Shown: piece after piece, positions 8,903 through 17,563 of the stretch
Numbering within the stretch: position 1 is the first letter of the stretch
Layout of the letters: every line of letters starts with the position of its first letter
Assembly: GCF_003253745.1 (NCBI RefSeq)
Contig: NZ_MZXV01000013.1
Coordinates: 682,001-746,000 of the forward strand
Source of the DNA: Mesorhizobium kowhaii
Lineage (GTDB): Bacteria; Pseudomonadota; Alphaproteobacteria; Rhizobiales; Rhizobiaceae
DNA: 64,000 nt
Reading direction: 5' to 3'
Position numbers and translations under genes: made by a program
Notes under the pieces: model-generated
Told to the model about the DNA's origin: nothing
The model's input: only the letters and a program-made list of their open reading frames with translations
Database searches by the model: none

Positions 8903-9106
8903 TAGTCTGAGATGCGCCGCACGCCTGATCTCCGGCGGATGGTGAATTCTGCCAGCACGTCACGTAAATGTGCCGCCCGGCCACCGAGTGCCAACTGTGT
9001 CATTTCTGCACTAGGCCTTGATGCAGTTCGCGAGTAGTTTAGTGCGGTCGCAAGTTATTTGTGGCGATTGTATCGGCTATTCCGCCCCCGGGGAAAGGAT
9101 TGCTTG

Positions 9107-9247
9107 ATGAGCAGGACATTGATTGCAATGGTTGCTGTGCTCGCCGTTGCGAGCCTGAGCGGCTGCGCGAACGACTGGATCGGCAAAGGAAAGGGGAAGG
9201 CCCCGCCGCCGGAACCCGCTCCGGTAGAGCAACCAGTGATTAAGTAA
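9107..9247 (+). CDS. Small lipoprotein
   Basis: A 46-residue precursor: hydrophobic signal segment with lipobox SLSGC (Cys at about 20), then a short basic and proline-rich tail. GGGAAAGGA lies about eight bases before the ATG. The mature part is only about 27 residues, so it may be an entericidin-like or cell-envelope tether; no family was recognised. It is followed by a very stable hairpin. Confidence 0.65.
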   Translation: MSRTLIAMVAVLAVASLSGCANDWIGKGKGKAPPPEPAPVEQPVIK

Positions 9248-9256
9248 GGACCGGCT

Positions 9257-9292
9257 TGTATGGGGAAGGGGTGCCAAGCCCTTCCCCATACA
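9257..9292 (+). terminator. Strong hairpin after the small lipoprotein gene
   Basis: A perfect 14-base stem, TGTATGGGGAAGGG (9257-9270) with CCCTTCCCCATACA (9279-9292), and an 8-base loop, ten bases after the stop. It lacks a T-run, so termination may be inefficient or the stem may protect the short mRNA. Confidence 0.65.
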
Positions 9293-9383
9293 TACGCAGC
9301 CGGGGCTTTGGCCGGCTTCATAGCCTACGGCGCGGTTGGCGGGCATAGGCTGTTATTAGGTCTGTGCTTTGTGAAGTTCGGGA

Positions 9384-9968
9384 ATGGACGCGGCGATGAC
9401 GCTTGTAAATAGCCGTCTCTTGCTTGTGGCGTTGGTGGCCCTCCCGGCAACGGCATGTCAGACGAAAGACCTGCCGCCCCAGCCGAATTTCGTATCTTCT
9501 GCCGATGGCGGAGCTGCGCCTCAAAAAAAGGACGAGCGGTACTTCATCGAGTTCCGCTCCCGCTACGCCCTAAGCTACGGCCACACCTACGCAGTTTTTG
9601 GGCGCCTAGACCGGGCCGGGAGAATGATCGATCCCCAAGTCGCGGGCCTTCACCCGGCTTCGAACAGTGCGGTTCCCTATGTTCTGGGCCATGTCGTGCC
9701 GGTGCCAGCCGAAACCGGGTGGAGCGACGGTGATCTGGAAGAACCATACAGATCCGCAAGCTGGCAAATCATATTGACCCGGGCCGAATACGACAAAGTC
9801 GTTGCCTACATCCGCAAGCTGCAGGCGAGCTCGCATGTCTGGCAGGCGACGGTCTTGAACTGCAACGGCTTCGTGGCGGACATCGCGCATTCCATGGGAT
9901 ATAAGACTCCCGCCATTCAGCTCCGGCCGCAACAATTCATAACCGAGCTTCGGGAGATGAATACATAG
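9384..9968 (+). CDS. Hypothetical lipoprotein with conserved His and Cys-Asn motifs
   Basis: A 194-residue protein with a signal segment ending ATAC (Cys25), a plausible lipobox. The mature part has YGHTYAVFGRLD, HPASN and later VLNCNGFVADIAHSMG. A His followed much later by a Cys-Asn pair before a helix recalls circularly permuted NlpC/P60 (papain-like) proteins, but this is only an inference. ATG at 9384 was taken; ATG at 9396 is equally possible. It is the third consecutive envelope lipoprotein gene after 8306. I cannot assign a function. Confidence 0.65.
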   Translation: MDAAMTLVNSRLLLVALVALPATACQTKDLPPQPNFVSSADGGAAPQKKDERYFIEFRSRYALSYGHTYAVFGRLDRAGRMIDPQVAGLHPASNSAVPYVLGHVVPVPAETGWSDGDLEEPYRSASWQIILTRAEYDKVVAYIRKLQASSHVWQATVLNCNGFVADIAHSMGYKTPAIQLRPQQFITELREMNT

Positions 9969-10162
9969 CAAAGATTCGAGGGATGAATGGGACCGAATGC
10001 GATCGGTACTGCCCCTCCGGCTTTCGCGTCTGCGGATCAACTCGGAGAGGATCGCTGCGCCTGAAGGTCGGCCGGTGACGAAATCGAGGCGGTGGGTGAA
10101 GTGGCCATACTCAGGGGCAGCTGCTACAGTCGCGACCGCAGAAAGGGCGCCGGTGACCTGAA

Positions 10163-10756
10163 GTGAGCATTGCGGCACCCTCACTTGGCGAGGCCATTTG
10201 GGTGATCGGCATCGTTGCTTGGTACGTGATCCGGTATCCCTTCGAGCGCCGGGCGAGGCGCGTGCGAATTGTAACTGGCTACCGCTCACGTTCCGACATC
10301 GTCGGGCTTGCATCTGCTCTGTTTGGCCTCGCAATCCTGCCTGCCTTCTATGTTGTCACCGGCATGCCCGCAGCGGCTGACCACCCGGCCAGCGCGTGGG
10401 CCGTGGCTCTCGGCACAATCATCTTCTGCTCCGCGCTATGGGTTTTTCGCAGATCCCACAAGGAACTTGGCCGGAACTGGTCGATTACGCTGGAGATTCG
10501 CGAACGGCATGAACTCATCTGCGCCGGACCATACGCCTTGGTCCGCCACCCGATGTATACCTCGTTCCTGCTCATGGGCCTCGCCCAGGTCTTTCTGCTG
10601 GCGAACTGGATTGCGGGCATATCGGGTTTGATTGGGTTCGCAGTCCTTTTCCTGCTGAGAGTGGACAAGGAAGAGCGTATGATGCTGGAGAATTTCGGCC
10701 CGCAATACCGTGCCTATATGGAAAAGACCAAGCGAATAGTCCCTTATCTTTATTAG
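10163..10756 (+). CDS. Isoprenylcysteine carboxyl methyltransferase-like membrane protein
   Basis: A 197-residue integral membrane protein with about five hydrophobic segments. The C-terminal half has the ICMT/PEMT-like signature: GPYALVRHPMYTSFLL then two helices, and an acidic EERMMLE followed by YRAYMEKTKRIVPYLY. In this family the motif binds S-adenosylmethionine at the membrane face. Bacterial members methylate unknown or lipid-like substrates. Start is GTG at 10163. Eleven bases separate it from the acyltransferase gene, so it heads a three-gene operon. Confidence 0.82.
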   Translation: MSIAAPSLGEAIWVIGIVAWYVIRYPFERRARRVRIVTGYRSRSDIVGLASALFGLAILPAFYVVTGMPAAADHPASAWAVALGTIIFCSALWVFRRSHKELGRNWSITLEIRERHELICAGPYALVRHPMYTSFLLMGLAQVFLLANWIAGISGLIGFAVLFLLRVDKEERMMLENFGPQYRAYMEKTKRIVPYLY

Positions 10757-10767
10757 AGGTACATTTG

Positions 10768-11547
10768 ATGCGAGGCCGAGCCCTCAAGCTTTCGGCGCCC
10801 CGGCGCCTTGTTGGCGATCTGATGAGGTTTTCGATCGGCGTGCCACGGGTCGCGGTGCAGCGTCAGATGAACCTCGGCCCACTCGTAAGGGCTAGAATGG
10901 CGCAACAGACCAGGCCCTCCTGGACCGCGATCTTCCTGAAGGGATACGCGCTTCTCGCCCGAGAGACGCCCGAGCTTCGACGCGCCTATGTCAAATTGCC
11001 CTGGCCGCAGCTTTACGAGTATCCGGTAAGCGTAGCCTCGATTGCCCACGAGCGCGAATATGAGGGCGAGCCGGCCGTTCTGTTGAGCTGCATCAAGGGC
11101 CCAGAGCGCTACTCTATCACAGAACTTGAGGCGTCCATCCACGCGGCTCGGTCACGGCCGATCCTGGAGGTCACGGAGTTCCGGCGTGCGTTGCGCATGG
11201 CCCGTGCGCCCGCGCCCCTCAGGTGGCTGCTTATGTGGCTGGGATTGAACATCGCCCGGCAAAGGGCAAATTACTTCGGTACCTTCCAACTGTCCGTCTA
11301 TTCAGGCCTCGGTGCGGAATCGCTCAACCCGCTCACACCATTGACCACGCTTCTGAACTACGGTCCGATCGGCGAAGATGGATCGGTGAATGTCCGCATC
11401 CACTACGATCACCGGGTAATGGATGGAGCGAACGTCGCACGAGCGCTGGAGAGATTCGAAAAGATTCTGAACGGCGCTGTCGCCGATGAAGTGTTGCTGC
11501 TCGGTCAAAGTGTCGCCGCTCCTTCAAGACAGAGGAACGCGAGATGA
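10768..11547 (+). CDS. Stand-alone 2-oxoacid dehydrogenase E2-type acyltransferase domain protein
   Basis: A 259-residue protein resembling the catalytic domain of E2 acyltransferases: it has HRVMDG (His215, Asp219) in YDHRVMDGANVARALE, which is the CoA-dependent transferase active site. No lipoyl or E1/E3-binding domain is present, and no E1 or E3 genes are nearby, so it is unlikely to serve a dehydrogenase complex. It may move an acyl group to a small molecule or lipid. ATG at 10768 follows an in-frame TTG. Its last bases overlap the next gene by ATGA. Confidence 0.75.
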   Translation: MRGRALKLSAPRRLVGDLMRFSIGVPRVAVQRQMNLGPLVRARMAQQTRPSWTAIFLKGYALLARETPELRRAYVKLPWPQLYEYPVSVASIAHEREYEGEPAVLLSCIKGPERYSITELEASIHAARSRPILEVTEFRRALRMARAPAPLRWLLMWLGLNIARQRANYFGTFQLSVYSGLGAESLNPLTPLTTLLNYGPIGEDGSVNVRIHYDHRVMDGANVARALERFEKILNGAVADEVLLLGQSVAAPSRQRNAR

Positions 11548-12434
11548 TTTCGCACCGTGAATTCCGGCCAGCCGTCGTCGTGATTGGCGGCTCGGGTGGA
11601 ATTGGCCGGGCGATTGCGAGCGTCGCTGCACGAGAGCGCGGTGCGATTGTGCTCGTTGCCCGCTCGCCCGAGGGTTTGGCCGCCGCGGCGGCTGAGGTTC
11701 GGGAGGGGGGGGGCGAGGCATTCACGCTCGAGTTGGATCTCGTGGCAGGCGATGCGCCAACGCGCCTGGAGGACTTTCTGTCCGCACACGGCTTGATCTG
11801 TGATGTCCTGGTCAACAGCGCCGGCTATGGCCTACGGGGCGCAGCGACGGCGCTCCCTATTGATGGTCAACTCGGCATCATCGATCTTAATATACATTCC
11901 CTCACAGAACTGACCCTCCATTTTCTGCCGGGAATGGTGGCGCGCCGACGGGGTGGGGTGCTCAATCTCAGTTCCGTGGCCGGGTTCGTTCCCGGGCCTT
12001 ATATGGCTTTGTACTTCGCCAGCAAAGGTTTCGTGCGCTTCTTCTCAGAGGCGCTTCATCAGGAGTTGCGCCGAACCGGTGTGACGGTCACATGCGTGGC
12101 ACCAGGGCCGGTGTCGACGGAGTTTCTCGAAAGGTCCGGCGCCTATCAGACAGTGCTCTTCAACATCCTGCCCAAGCTGGATCCGGAGGCTGTAGCCGAA
12201 CGCGCGTGGCGAGGGTTCAAATCCGGTCGTCGCCTCATCGTGCCGGGCATCTCAGCCAAGTTGGCTGCCCTTGTGGCGACGCTCCTGCCTTCAGCAGCGA
12301 TACTCCCCCTGATCGGCCGGCTGCAACGCGGCGGTAATGATCCATGTCCTTGCGGTTCAGGTAGGAAGTTCAAAAAATGCTGCGGTACCCGCCAGATTCA
12401 GCTACGCCGTGGCCCTCGGCGAACTATCCCCTAA
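11544..12434 (+). CDS. SDR-family oxidoreductase with C-terminal SEC-C zinc motif
   Basis: A 296-residue protein. Residues 10-250 are a classical SDR: GGSGGIG at 15-21, Ser143/144, Tyr157 and Lys161 in YFASK. A helical linker follows, then a SEC-C motif, CPCGSGRKFKKCC at 268-280, the C-x-C-x8-C-C zinc ligand set known from SecA tails. This motif is unexpected on an SDR and may bind zinc, the ribosome or a protein partner. Start overlaps the upstream acyltransferase stop. A run of nine G (11705-11713) encodes Glu-Gly-Gly-Gly and could slip. Confidence 0.85.
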   Translation: MISHREFRPAVVVIGGSGGIGRAIASVAARERGAIVLVARSPEGLAAAAAEVREGGGEAFTLELDLVAGDAPTRLEDFLSAHGLICDVLVNSAGYGLRGAATALPIDGQLGIIDLNIHSLTELTLHFLPGMVARRRGGVLNLSSVAGFVPGPYMALYFASKGFVRFFSEALHQELRRTGVTVTCVAPGPVSTEFLERSGAYQTVLFNILPKLDPEAVAERAWRGFKSGRRLIVPGISAKLAALVATLLPSAAILPLIGRLQRGGNDPCPCGSGRKFKKCCGTRQIQLRRGPRRTIP

Positions 12435-12940
12435 CCGGCACCGGCACCGGCACCGGCAGCGGCAGCGGCGCCTGCCACATCCAGATGCCCAAGCAATGCA
12501 CCGCCCTCGACTTCAGCGGCGCGGGACACGGGGTCAATGACGACATGGTTCATTGCCGACAGATCGAGAACAATTCCACCATCGCAGGTCGACAAGCCGG
12601 GGAAGCTATGGCCGCCGCACCTGACTGCCAATAGAGCACCGCATTCAGCCGCAAGCTGCACGGCCTTTGCCACTTGGGCGGCCGTTCTCGGGCGGACAAT
12701 CGCGGCAGGTCGCCGATCTACCGTGCCATTCCACACCTTACGCAGCGTCTCGTATTCGGGCTGATGAGGTTTTATGACCGTGCAGTTCGGCTCGGCAGTC
12801 TCAAGTTCCTTGAAAATCCGCGCCAGTAGCATGCCATAGCCGCCCCAATGCCGTGACTGCGTATCCAAATCCCACTTGTTCTTGATTTTAACTGACACAT
12901 TGCGACCCGAACTGTCTTGCCAGCGACGACGGCAAATCAC
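12431..12940 (-). pseudogene. Truncated FAD-linked (berberine-bridge-like) oxidase
   Basis: The N-terminal FAD domain is recognisable: RPRTAAQVAKAVQLA, then RCGGHSFPGLS, whose His is the usual covalent FAD attachment site, and GGIVLDLSAMNHV. Family members run to 450-500 residues, but here the frame ends within about 170, right after EVEGGALLGHLD, in an AGAGAGAG tail coded by CCGGCA-type hexamer repeats (about 12436-12470). The substrate domain is lost. It ends convergently against the SDR/SEC-C gene. The functional start may be ATG 12832. Confidence 0.8.
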
Positions 12941-13161
12941 GCAAAGGTCCGCAAGAGGTCCGATACGCGACAGTCCTGATGGCGATCCGTAGGTCCGGAG
13001 ATGGCGCTACCGCGACCTCCAGCGCGGCGTCACTAACGTCCGCTTTTAGGCAGTGACACTGCTAACTTTGATGACCGAGATGCGGCGCAAAGCAGCCATT
13101 CAGGATTCGGTCTGCGAAGGTCGACTTCGGGCTCAAGCTCATTCAGAGCCGTTTTTGCCCC

Positions 13162-13683
13162 CTAATGCACCACCGCCCGCAACCTCTCCCGCAACTCCCT
13201 TGGCGCCACATCATACCTGCTCTTGAACGCCCGCGAAAAATGCGCGCTCGAATTGATCCGCCAGGCAAACGCGATTTCGGAGATCGAGGCCGAGGCGCGG
13301 GCGGGGGACAGCAGTTCTTCCTTGCTGCGCTCCAGCCGGCGGTGCCAGACGAAACGTTCCAGGGTGGCGCCTTCGCCTTCGAAGGCGCGGTGCAGATAGC
13401 GGCGGGAGCAGCCCATGTGGCGGGCGATGTCTTCGGCCGACAGGCTGCTGCGCGCCAGATTGGCGTCGATATAGGCGACGATGCGCTCGCGCAGCGCTTC
13501 CAGCGGCGAGCGGCGGAATTCGGGCGCCATGGGCTTCGCCTGGATCAGGCCGTTGACCAGCTGGATCAGGCTTTCGCCGACGCGCCGGCTGCCGGCCTCG
13601 TCGAGCTTGTGCGCCTCGCCGATCGCCATCTGCATCAGGCCGGAGACGATGTGGGTGAGGTCGCCGGACGAGTTGCACCGCCT
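13162..13683 (-). pseudogene. AraC-family regulator, C-terminal DNA-binding fragment
   Basis: About 170 codons remain, containing the AraC double helix-turn-helix: SLSAEDIARHMGCSRRYLHRAF and SISEIAFAWRINSSAHFSRAF. The N-terminal effector domain expected in a 300-residue regulator is missing; an in-frame stop (13684-13686) and unrelated bases lie directly upstream. The frame is open back to this stop without a good start. I infer a truncated, probably inactive gene; internal initiation at a Met near 13635 could still make a bare DNA-binding domain. Confidence 0.7.
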
Positions 13684-13738
13684 CTATCTCGGCGGATAAG
13701 GGGCCGAGCGGAGGCCGTCCCGGCGGGCGCCGATGTGC

Positions 13739-13766
13739 CTGCTGCCGCCGAGATCGGCGGCAGCAG
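13739..13766. repeat. Perfect 13-base inverted repeat
   Basis: CTGCTGCCGCCGA (13739-13751) and its complement (13754-13766) are separated by two bases. It sits at the broken end of the AraC fragment and has no T-run on either side. It may be a scar of the rearrangement or an extrusion-prone palindrome. Confidence 0.6.
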
Positions 13767-13865
13767 GCAATGGTCCGCTATTTGATCTAATTTCTTTCCA
13801 AGCCGTTAATGCGGCCATGCTGTTAATCAGCGTTTGCTAATGAATTGTTCGAACCTGAGGCAGCA

Positions 13866-14009
13866 ATGACCAAGAATCTCGGCAATGCGCGCCACACGCG
13901 GGCGAAGGACCAGCAAGTCTCCTCTCTCGGCAAGGTCGCGCCGGCGCTGTTTCCGCTGGTCGTGGCGGCGCTGGGCTACATGATCGGCAGGCAATTCTTC
14001 GGCATCTAG
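13866..14009 (+). CDS. Small protein with one hydrophobic segment
   Basis: A 47-residue frame: polar start MTKNLGNARHTRAKDQQ, then a hydrophobic stretch (about residues 24-40) and a short end RQFFGI. GAGG lies seven bases before the ATG. Codon use resembles neighbouring genes. No family recognised; it is plausibly a small inner-membrane protein. Confidence 0.5.
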   Translation: MTKNLGNARHTRAKDQQVSSLGKVAPALFPLVVAALGYMIGRQFFGI

Positions 14010-14117
14010 CGGGCTTGCCGCTGCCCGGCTTGGCGCCCTCAAACGCCTTCGCGGGCTGACCAGGACAACGCGAGGGCCGCCATTTGCGTTGCAGCCGCCT
14101 GTCGCCAGACGTCGACG

Positions 14118-14810
14118 TCAGACGTGGACGTCGCCGAAGGAAAGTTCGCCGTCGTCGTCGGCCGCGAAAATGACGAAGGCGAGCAGCCCGGCATAGAATG
14201 CCGCTACGATAACCACGATCGCCACACCGGGAACGGGGCCAAGGGCGGCGCTGTCGACGGCCTGGCGAAGCGAACCGACAAACCCGGTCCTGAGGCCCAC
14301 GGTCTGAAGGCTGGGGGTCGATATCTTGACCACCCAGGCCAGCAGCAGGATCATGAACAGGTAGATGTAATTTCGCCGCAGGCGGCGCGCCAGCGCAGCG
14401 CGCTGCGATAGCAGAAACTTCGGCGCGCGCAGGCCTTCGCCGACGACGAGCAGCCAATCAGAGGCAAAGTCGGGCTGCGGGGAGAATATCTGCGCGAAAT
14501 AGTGGCGTTCGAACTGCCGCACGCGAGCCCGGTAGAAGTCGAAGAACCGATAGCGGCGCGCCTCGATCCACAGCAGCAGCAGGATCAGCAGCATGGCGAA
14601 CAGCAGCACGCCGTGATGCGCACTGGCCGTGGACAGCGATACCGAAAGCAGCGCCGCCACCACCGTGATCGCCCAGTTCGTCGTCCTGTCGAGCCGGTCG
14701 CGCCATCCCGCCATGCGCGCGATCTCGGCGCGGTGAAAATGCGACAGCGTATTCACGCGCTCCGTCGATGAAAGGACGAGGCCCGCGGGTTTTGCCGACG
14801 CATCGTTCAT
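14118..14810 (-). CDS. DUF2270 integral membrane protein
   Basis: A 230-residue protein with an N-terminal HFHRAEIARMAGWRDRLDRTTNWA block, two close hydrophobic helices (about 50-85), the conserved WIEARRYRFFDFYRARVRQFE region, and further helices near residues 150-165 and 190-220. These match DUF2270 proteins, of unknown function. ATG at 14810 was chosen because GGAGGA precedes it; a TTG five codons upstream is less likely. It lies 54 bases downstream of the convergently co-directed MFS gene and may share its transcript. Confidence 0.85.
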   Translation of the reverse strand: MNDASAKPAGLVLSSTERVNTLSHFHRAEIARMAGWRDRLDRTTNWAITVVAALLSVSLSTASAHHGVLLFAMLLILLLLWIEARRYRFFDFYRARVRQFERHYFAQIFSPQPDFASDWLLVVGEGLRAPKFLLSQRAALARRLRRNYIYLFMILLLAWVVKISTPSLQTVGLRTGFVGSLRQAVDSAALGPVPGVAIVVIVAAFYAGLLAFVIFAADDDGELSFGDVHV

Positions 14811-14864
14811 GACATCCTCCGGCAAGGACTAGAACAGTTTGCCGGCAACATCGTTCCCAGGCGC

Positions 14865-16112
14865 TCATTCCGGTCCGCCGATCCAGTCGACCAGAAGGGC
14901 AACAAGGCCGAAGGCGGCGGCGATGGCGCAGACCATTGGCCATCCGCCCCAGGTCCAGGCGATGCCGGCCAGCATCGAGCCGATGGCGCCGCCGATGAAG
15001 AAGATGCCGACGAACAGGCCGTTGAGCCGGCCGCGCGCCTTGGGCTGCAGCAGGTTGATGGCGCGACGGCCGAGCGTCTGGTCGCCGGTGACGCCGATGT
15101 CGAGCAACACGGCGCTGATACCCATCGGCACCAAGGGTCCCCATGAGGCTCCCATCTGGAAGGAGCCGGCCCAGGCCGAGAGCGCCATCGAGCCGATCAG
15201 CAAGAGATGGCAGGCGATGGTGGCGGAGCGCGTCCAGCCGCGATCGCCGGCCCGGCCGAACACCGGCGTCACCACCGCGCCGCCGGCGCCGACCAGCGCG
15301 AACAGCGCGATGCCGCGCTGGCCGAGATCGAAAGGCGGCAAGGCCAGGCGCAACGCCACCGCCGTCCAGAACAGGCTGAACGCCGCCATCACCAGGGCCG
15401 CTGTCAGCGCCCGCCGCCGCAGCACCGGCTCGTCGCGCAGCAGGTCGAGCAGCGAGGCGATCAGCGCGCCATAGGACGATTTCGCTGCCGGCCGCCGTCG
15501 CGGCAAGGTGAAGGCGAGCACGCATGTGAGCACGACAAGGGCTGCGGCGCTGAGGCCGTAGAAGGCGCGCCAACCCCAGGCATCGGCGATCAGGCTGGCC
15601 AGCGGACGCGCCAAGAGAATGCCAACCATCAACCCGCTCATGACGTCGCCGATGACGCGGCCATCCTGTCCGGGCGGAGCCATGGAGGCGGCGATTGGCA
15701 CCAGGATCTGGATGGCCGAGCAGGCAGCACCCAGGATGAACAGGACGATCAGCAGCGCGGCGGCGCTGGGCGCCAGTGCGGCGACGCCGGCCGCCAGGGC
15801 CGCCGCGATCAGCATGCGCAGGATCAAGGCGCGGTTTTCCGAGAGGTCGGCGAGCGGCACCAGGAAGAACAGGCCGGCGGCGTAGCCGAGCAGGGTGGCC
15901 ATCGCAACGAGGCCGACGCTTGCCGCATTGGCGCCGAGCGATGGCCCGATCAGGCCGACCAGAGTCTGCGGGGCGAACAGATTGGTGACGATGATGCCGG
16001 CCGCGGTGGCAAAGAGTAGCGTCTGCGGACCGGTGATGGTCGCGGCCGGCCCGGCCATCTGGCCGTCATTCGTATCAGGCATTGGCGTATCAGGCATTGG
16101 CGTATCGAGCAT
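14865..16112 (-). CDS. MFS transporter
   Basis: A 415-residue protein with 12 predicted membrane segments and the MFS pattern of two six-helix halves. It resembles drug/sugar efflux MFS proteins (YnfM-like), with VPLADLSENR after helix 2. The N-terminus carries a short tandem repeat, DTPMP twice, coded by a 15-base DNA repeat. The start is supported by GAGGA just upstream. It is divergent from a LysR gene 92 bases away that probably controls it. The substrate is unknown. Confidence 0.9.
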   Translation of the reverse strand: MLDTPMPDTPMPDTNDGQMAGPAATITGPQTLLFATAAGIIVTNLFAPQTLVGLIGPSLGANAASVGLVAMATLLGYAAGLFFLVPLADLSENRALILRMLIAAALAAGVAALAPSAAALLIVLFILGAACSAIQILVPIAASMAPPGQDGRVIGDVMSGLMVGILLARPLASLIADAWGWRAFYGLSAAALVVLTCVLAFTLPRRRPAAKSSYGALIASLLDLLRDEPVLRRRALTAALVMAAFSLFWTAVALRLALPPFDLGQRGIALFALVGAGGAVVTPVFGRAGDRGWTRSATIACHLLLIGSMALSAWAGSFQMGASWGPLVPMGISAVLLDIGVTGDQTLGRRAINLLQPKARGRLNGLFVGIFFIGGAIGSMLAGIAWTWGGWPMVCAIAAAFGLVALLVDWIGGPE

Positions 16113-16152
16113 TGGGTCCTCATTGCATATCGTGGGAGGACTTTATGCCGAA

Positions 16153-16193
16153 GCATTATCATGCTACAATTCAATCAATTCGATAATGATTAT
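16153..16193. promoter_or_regulatory. Candidate LysR binding region between MFS and LysR genes
   Basis: The 92-base divergent spacer is AT-rich and holds two small dyads: GCAT-TATC-ATGC (16153-16164) and ATAAT-G-ATTAT (16183-16193). The spacing between them fits LysR regulatory and activation sites. Assignment is by position only. Confidence 0.4.
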
Positions 16194-16204
16194 GCGAGAA
16201 GCGC

Positions 16205-17113
16205 ATGAACATCCCTGATCTCGAAGCCTTCATCGCCGTGGTCGAAACCGGCTCGATCGTCGGTGCCTCGGCCCGGCTCAACCTCACCCAGCCGGGCGTG
16301 ACGCGCCGCATCCAGAATCTGGAGGATGGGCTGGCAACGGAGCTGCTCGACCGCCAGTCGAAGCCGCTGAAGCCGACCGCCACCGGCCGCGAGGCCTATG
16401 AGCATGGCCGCCGCGTGCTGCGCTCGCTCGAAGACCTGAAGGCCGGCGTGTCGCCGCAAGGCGAGGTCAAGGGCGAGTTCCGGCTGGGCATCATGCCCTA
16501 TCTCTCCGATGCCGCGCTGGCGCTGCCGCTCGACAGCCTGCGCGCCGCGTTTCCGCAATTGACGCTGCGCATCACCTCCGGCTGGTCGCCGAGGCTGGTG
16601 GAGCAAGTGGCGCGCAGCGAGCTCGACGCGGTGGCGGTGTGCCTCGCCGAAGGCGTGGCGCCGCCGGACGAACTGGTCCACGACGATCTCGGCGTGCAGT
16701 CGGTGCTGCTGGTTGCGTCACCCGCCATTGGCGTGCCGAGACCCGCCGACCTTGCCTCGCTGTCGCGCTTTCCCTGGGTGATGAATGAAAACGGCTGCGG
16801 GTTTCGCGCCTTCATCCGCCAGAGTTTCGAGGCCGCAAGGCTGCCGTTCCAGGTCGGGGTGGAGGCGCTCAATGTCGACCTCAGAATGTCGCTGGTGGCG
16901 CGCAGCCACGGCATCGGCATCGTCACGCCGGGCGCCTTCGCCGACAGCCGGTGGCGCGATGTGGTCGAGGTCATCGATTGCCCGGACTTCAAGCCGCAAG
17001 TGCGCGCATGGCTGCTGCACCGGCCGCCGGCCGGACGACTCGGCCGCCCCATCGCACTGTTTCGCGACGCGCTGATCAAAGGGCTTGAGGTGCCGATACC
17101 GCTGGTGTCGTAG
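16205..17113 (+). CDS. LysR-family transcriptional regulator
   Basis: A 302-residue LTTR. The N-terminal winged helix-turn-helix covers residues 1-60 (LEAFIAVVETGSIVGASARLNLTQPGVTRRIQNLE), followed by a linker helix and an effector domain with LGIMPYLSDAAL and RSHGIGIVTPG. It is divergent from the MFS gene at 14865, the classic arrangement for an activator of its neighbour. The inducer cannot be read from sequence. Confidence 0.93.
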   Translation: MNIPDLEAFIAVVETGSIVGASARLNLTQPGVTRRIQNLEDGLATELLDRQSKPLKPTATGREAYEHGRRVLRSLEDLKAGVSPQGEVKGEFRLGIMPYLSDAALALPLDSLRAAFPQLTLRITSGWSPRLVEQVARSELDAVAVCLAEGVAPPDELVHDDLGVQSVLLVASPAIGVPRPADLASLSRFPWVMNENGCGFRAFIRQSFEAARLPFQVGVEALNVDLRMSLVARSHGIGIVTPGAFADSRWRDVVEVIDCPDFKPQVRAWLLHRPPAGRLGRPIALFRDALIKGLEVPIPLVS

Positions 17114-17563
17114 TGAGGGCGAGCAACGGGCAATCCGGCTGGCGCCCCTTGAGACCCAAGGCATGCCCAATATGAGTGGTTCGCCAGTGTGTTAGACACG
17201 CTTTGCATTCAACGATCACATTGCATTACCAGGTCTTGACGTCATAGCCGCGAACCCCAGATCGATCATGCCGGCGCCGGATGGGGCCGGTGCAGACGCG
17301 GGCGCCGGCTTGATGGGCGGCGCCGGCCTGATCGATGGCCTTGTGACCATCGAATTCGGGCATCACGCGCCGGAGGCGATGAAGCCGCGCGAGAGCCGCG
17401 ACCGGTTCCCAAATGTGGAGCGGATCGGACCAGAAGCAGAGCGAAACAGCAAGCGCAAACGGGGCCGGCAGCGATGCCTGCGCCCGACGGCGCATTGTCC
17501 TCGAGCATGATTGCCAGAGCATACAAACGAACCAGAAACAGAATTAAGAAGGGAGCAAGTGCA
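17114..17563. other. Intergenic stretch upstream of hsp20
   Basis: About 450 bases with no convincing gene on either strand, although open frames cross it. The hsp20 promoter must lie here. A ROSE-type RNA thermometer was looked for but not clearly seen. Confidence 0.45.

Noticed and set aside
12431..12480. CRISPR or satellite array suggested by CCGGCA repeats
   Set aside because: Only a few hexamer units without spacers; explained as simple-sequence repeat in a decayed gene.
17400..17563. ROSE-type RNA thermometer before hsp20
   Set aside because: The ribosome site is AAGGGAGC and no convincing UYGCU-type anti-SD with a closing hairpin was found by eye. A folding calculation could reopen this.
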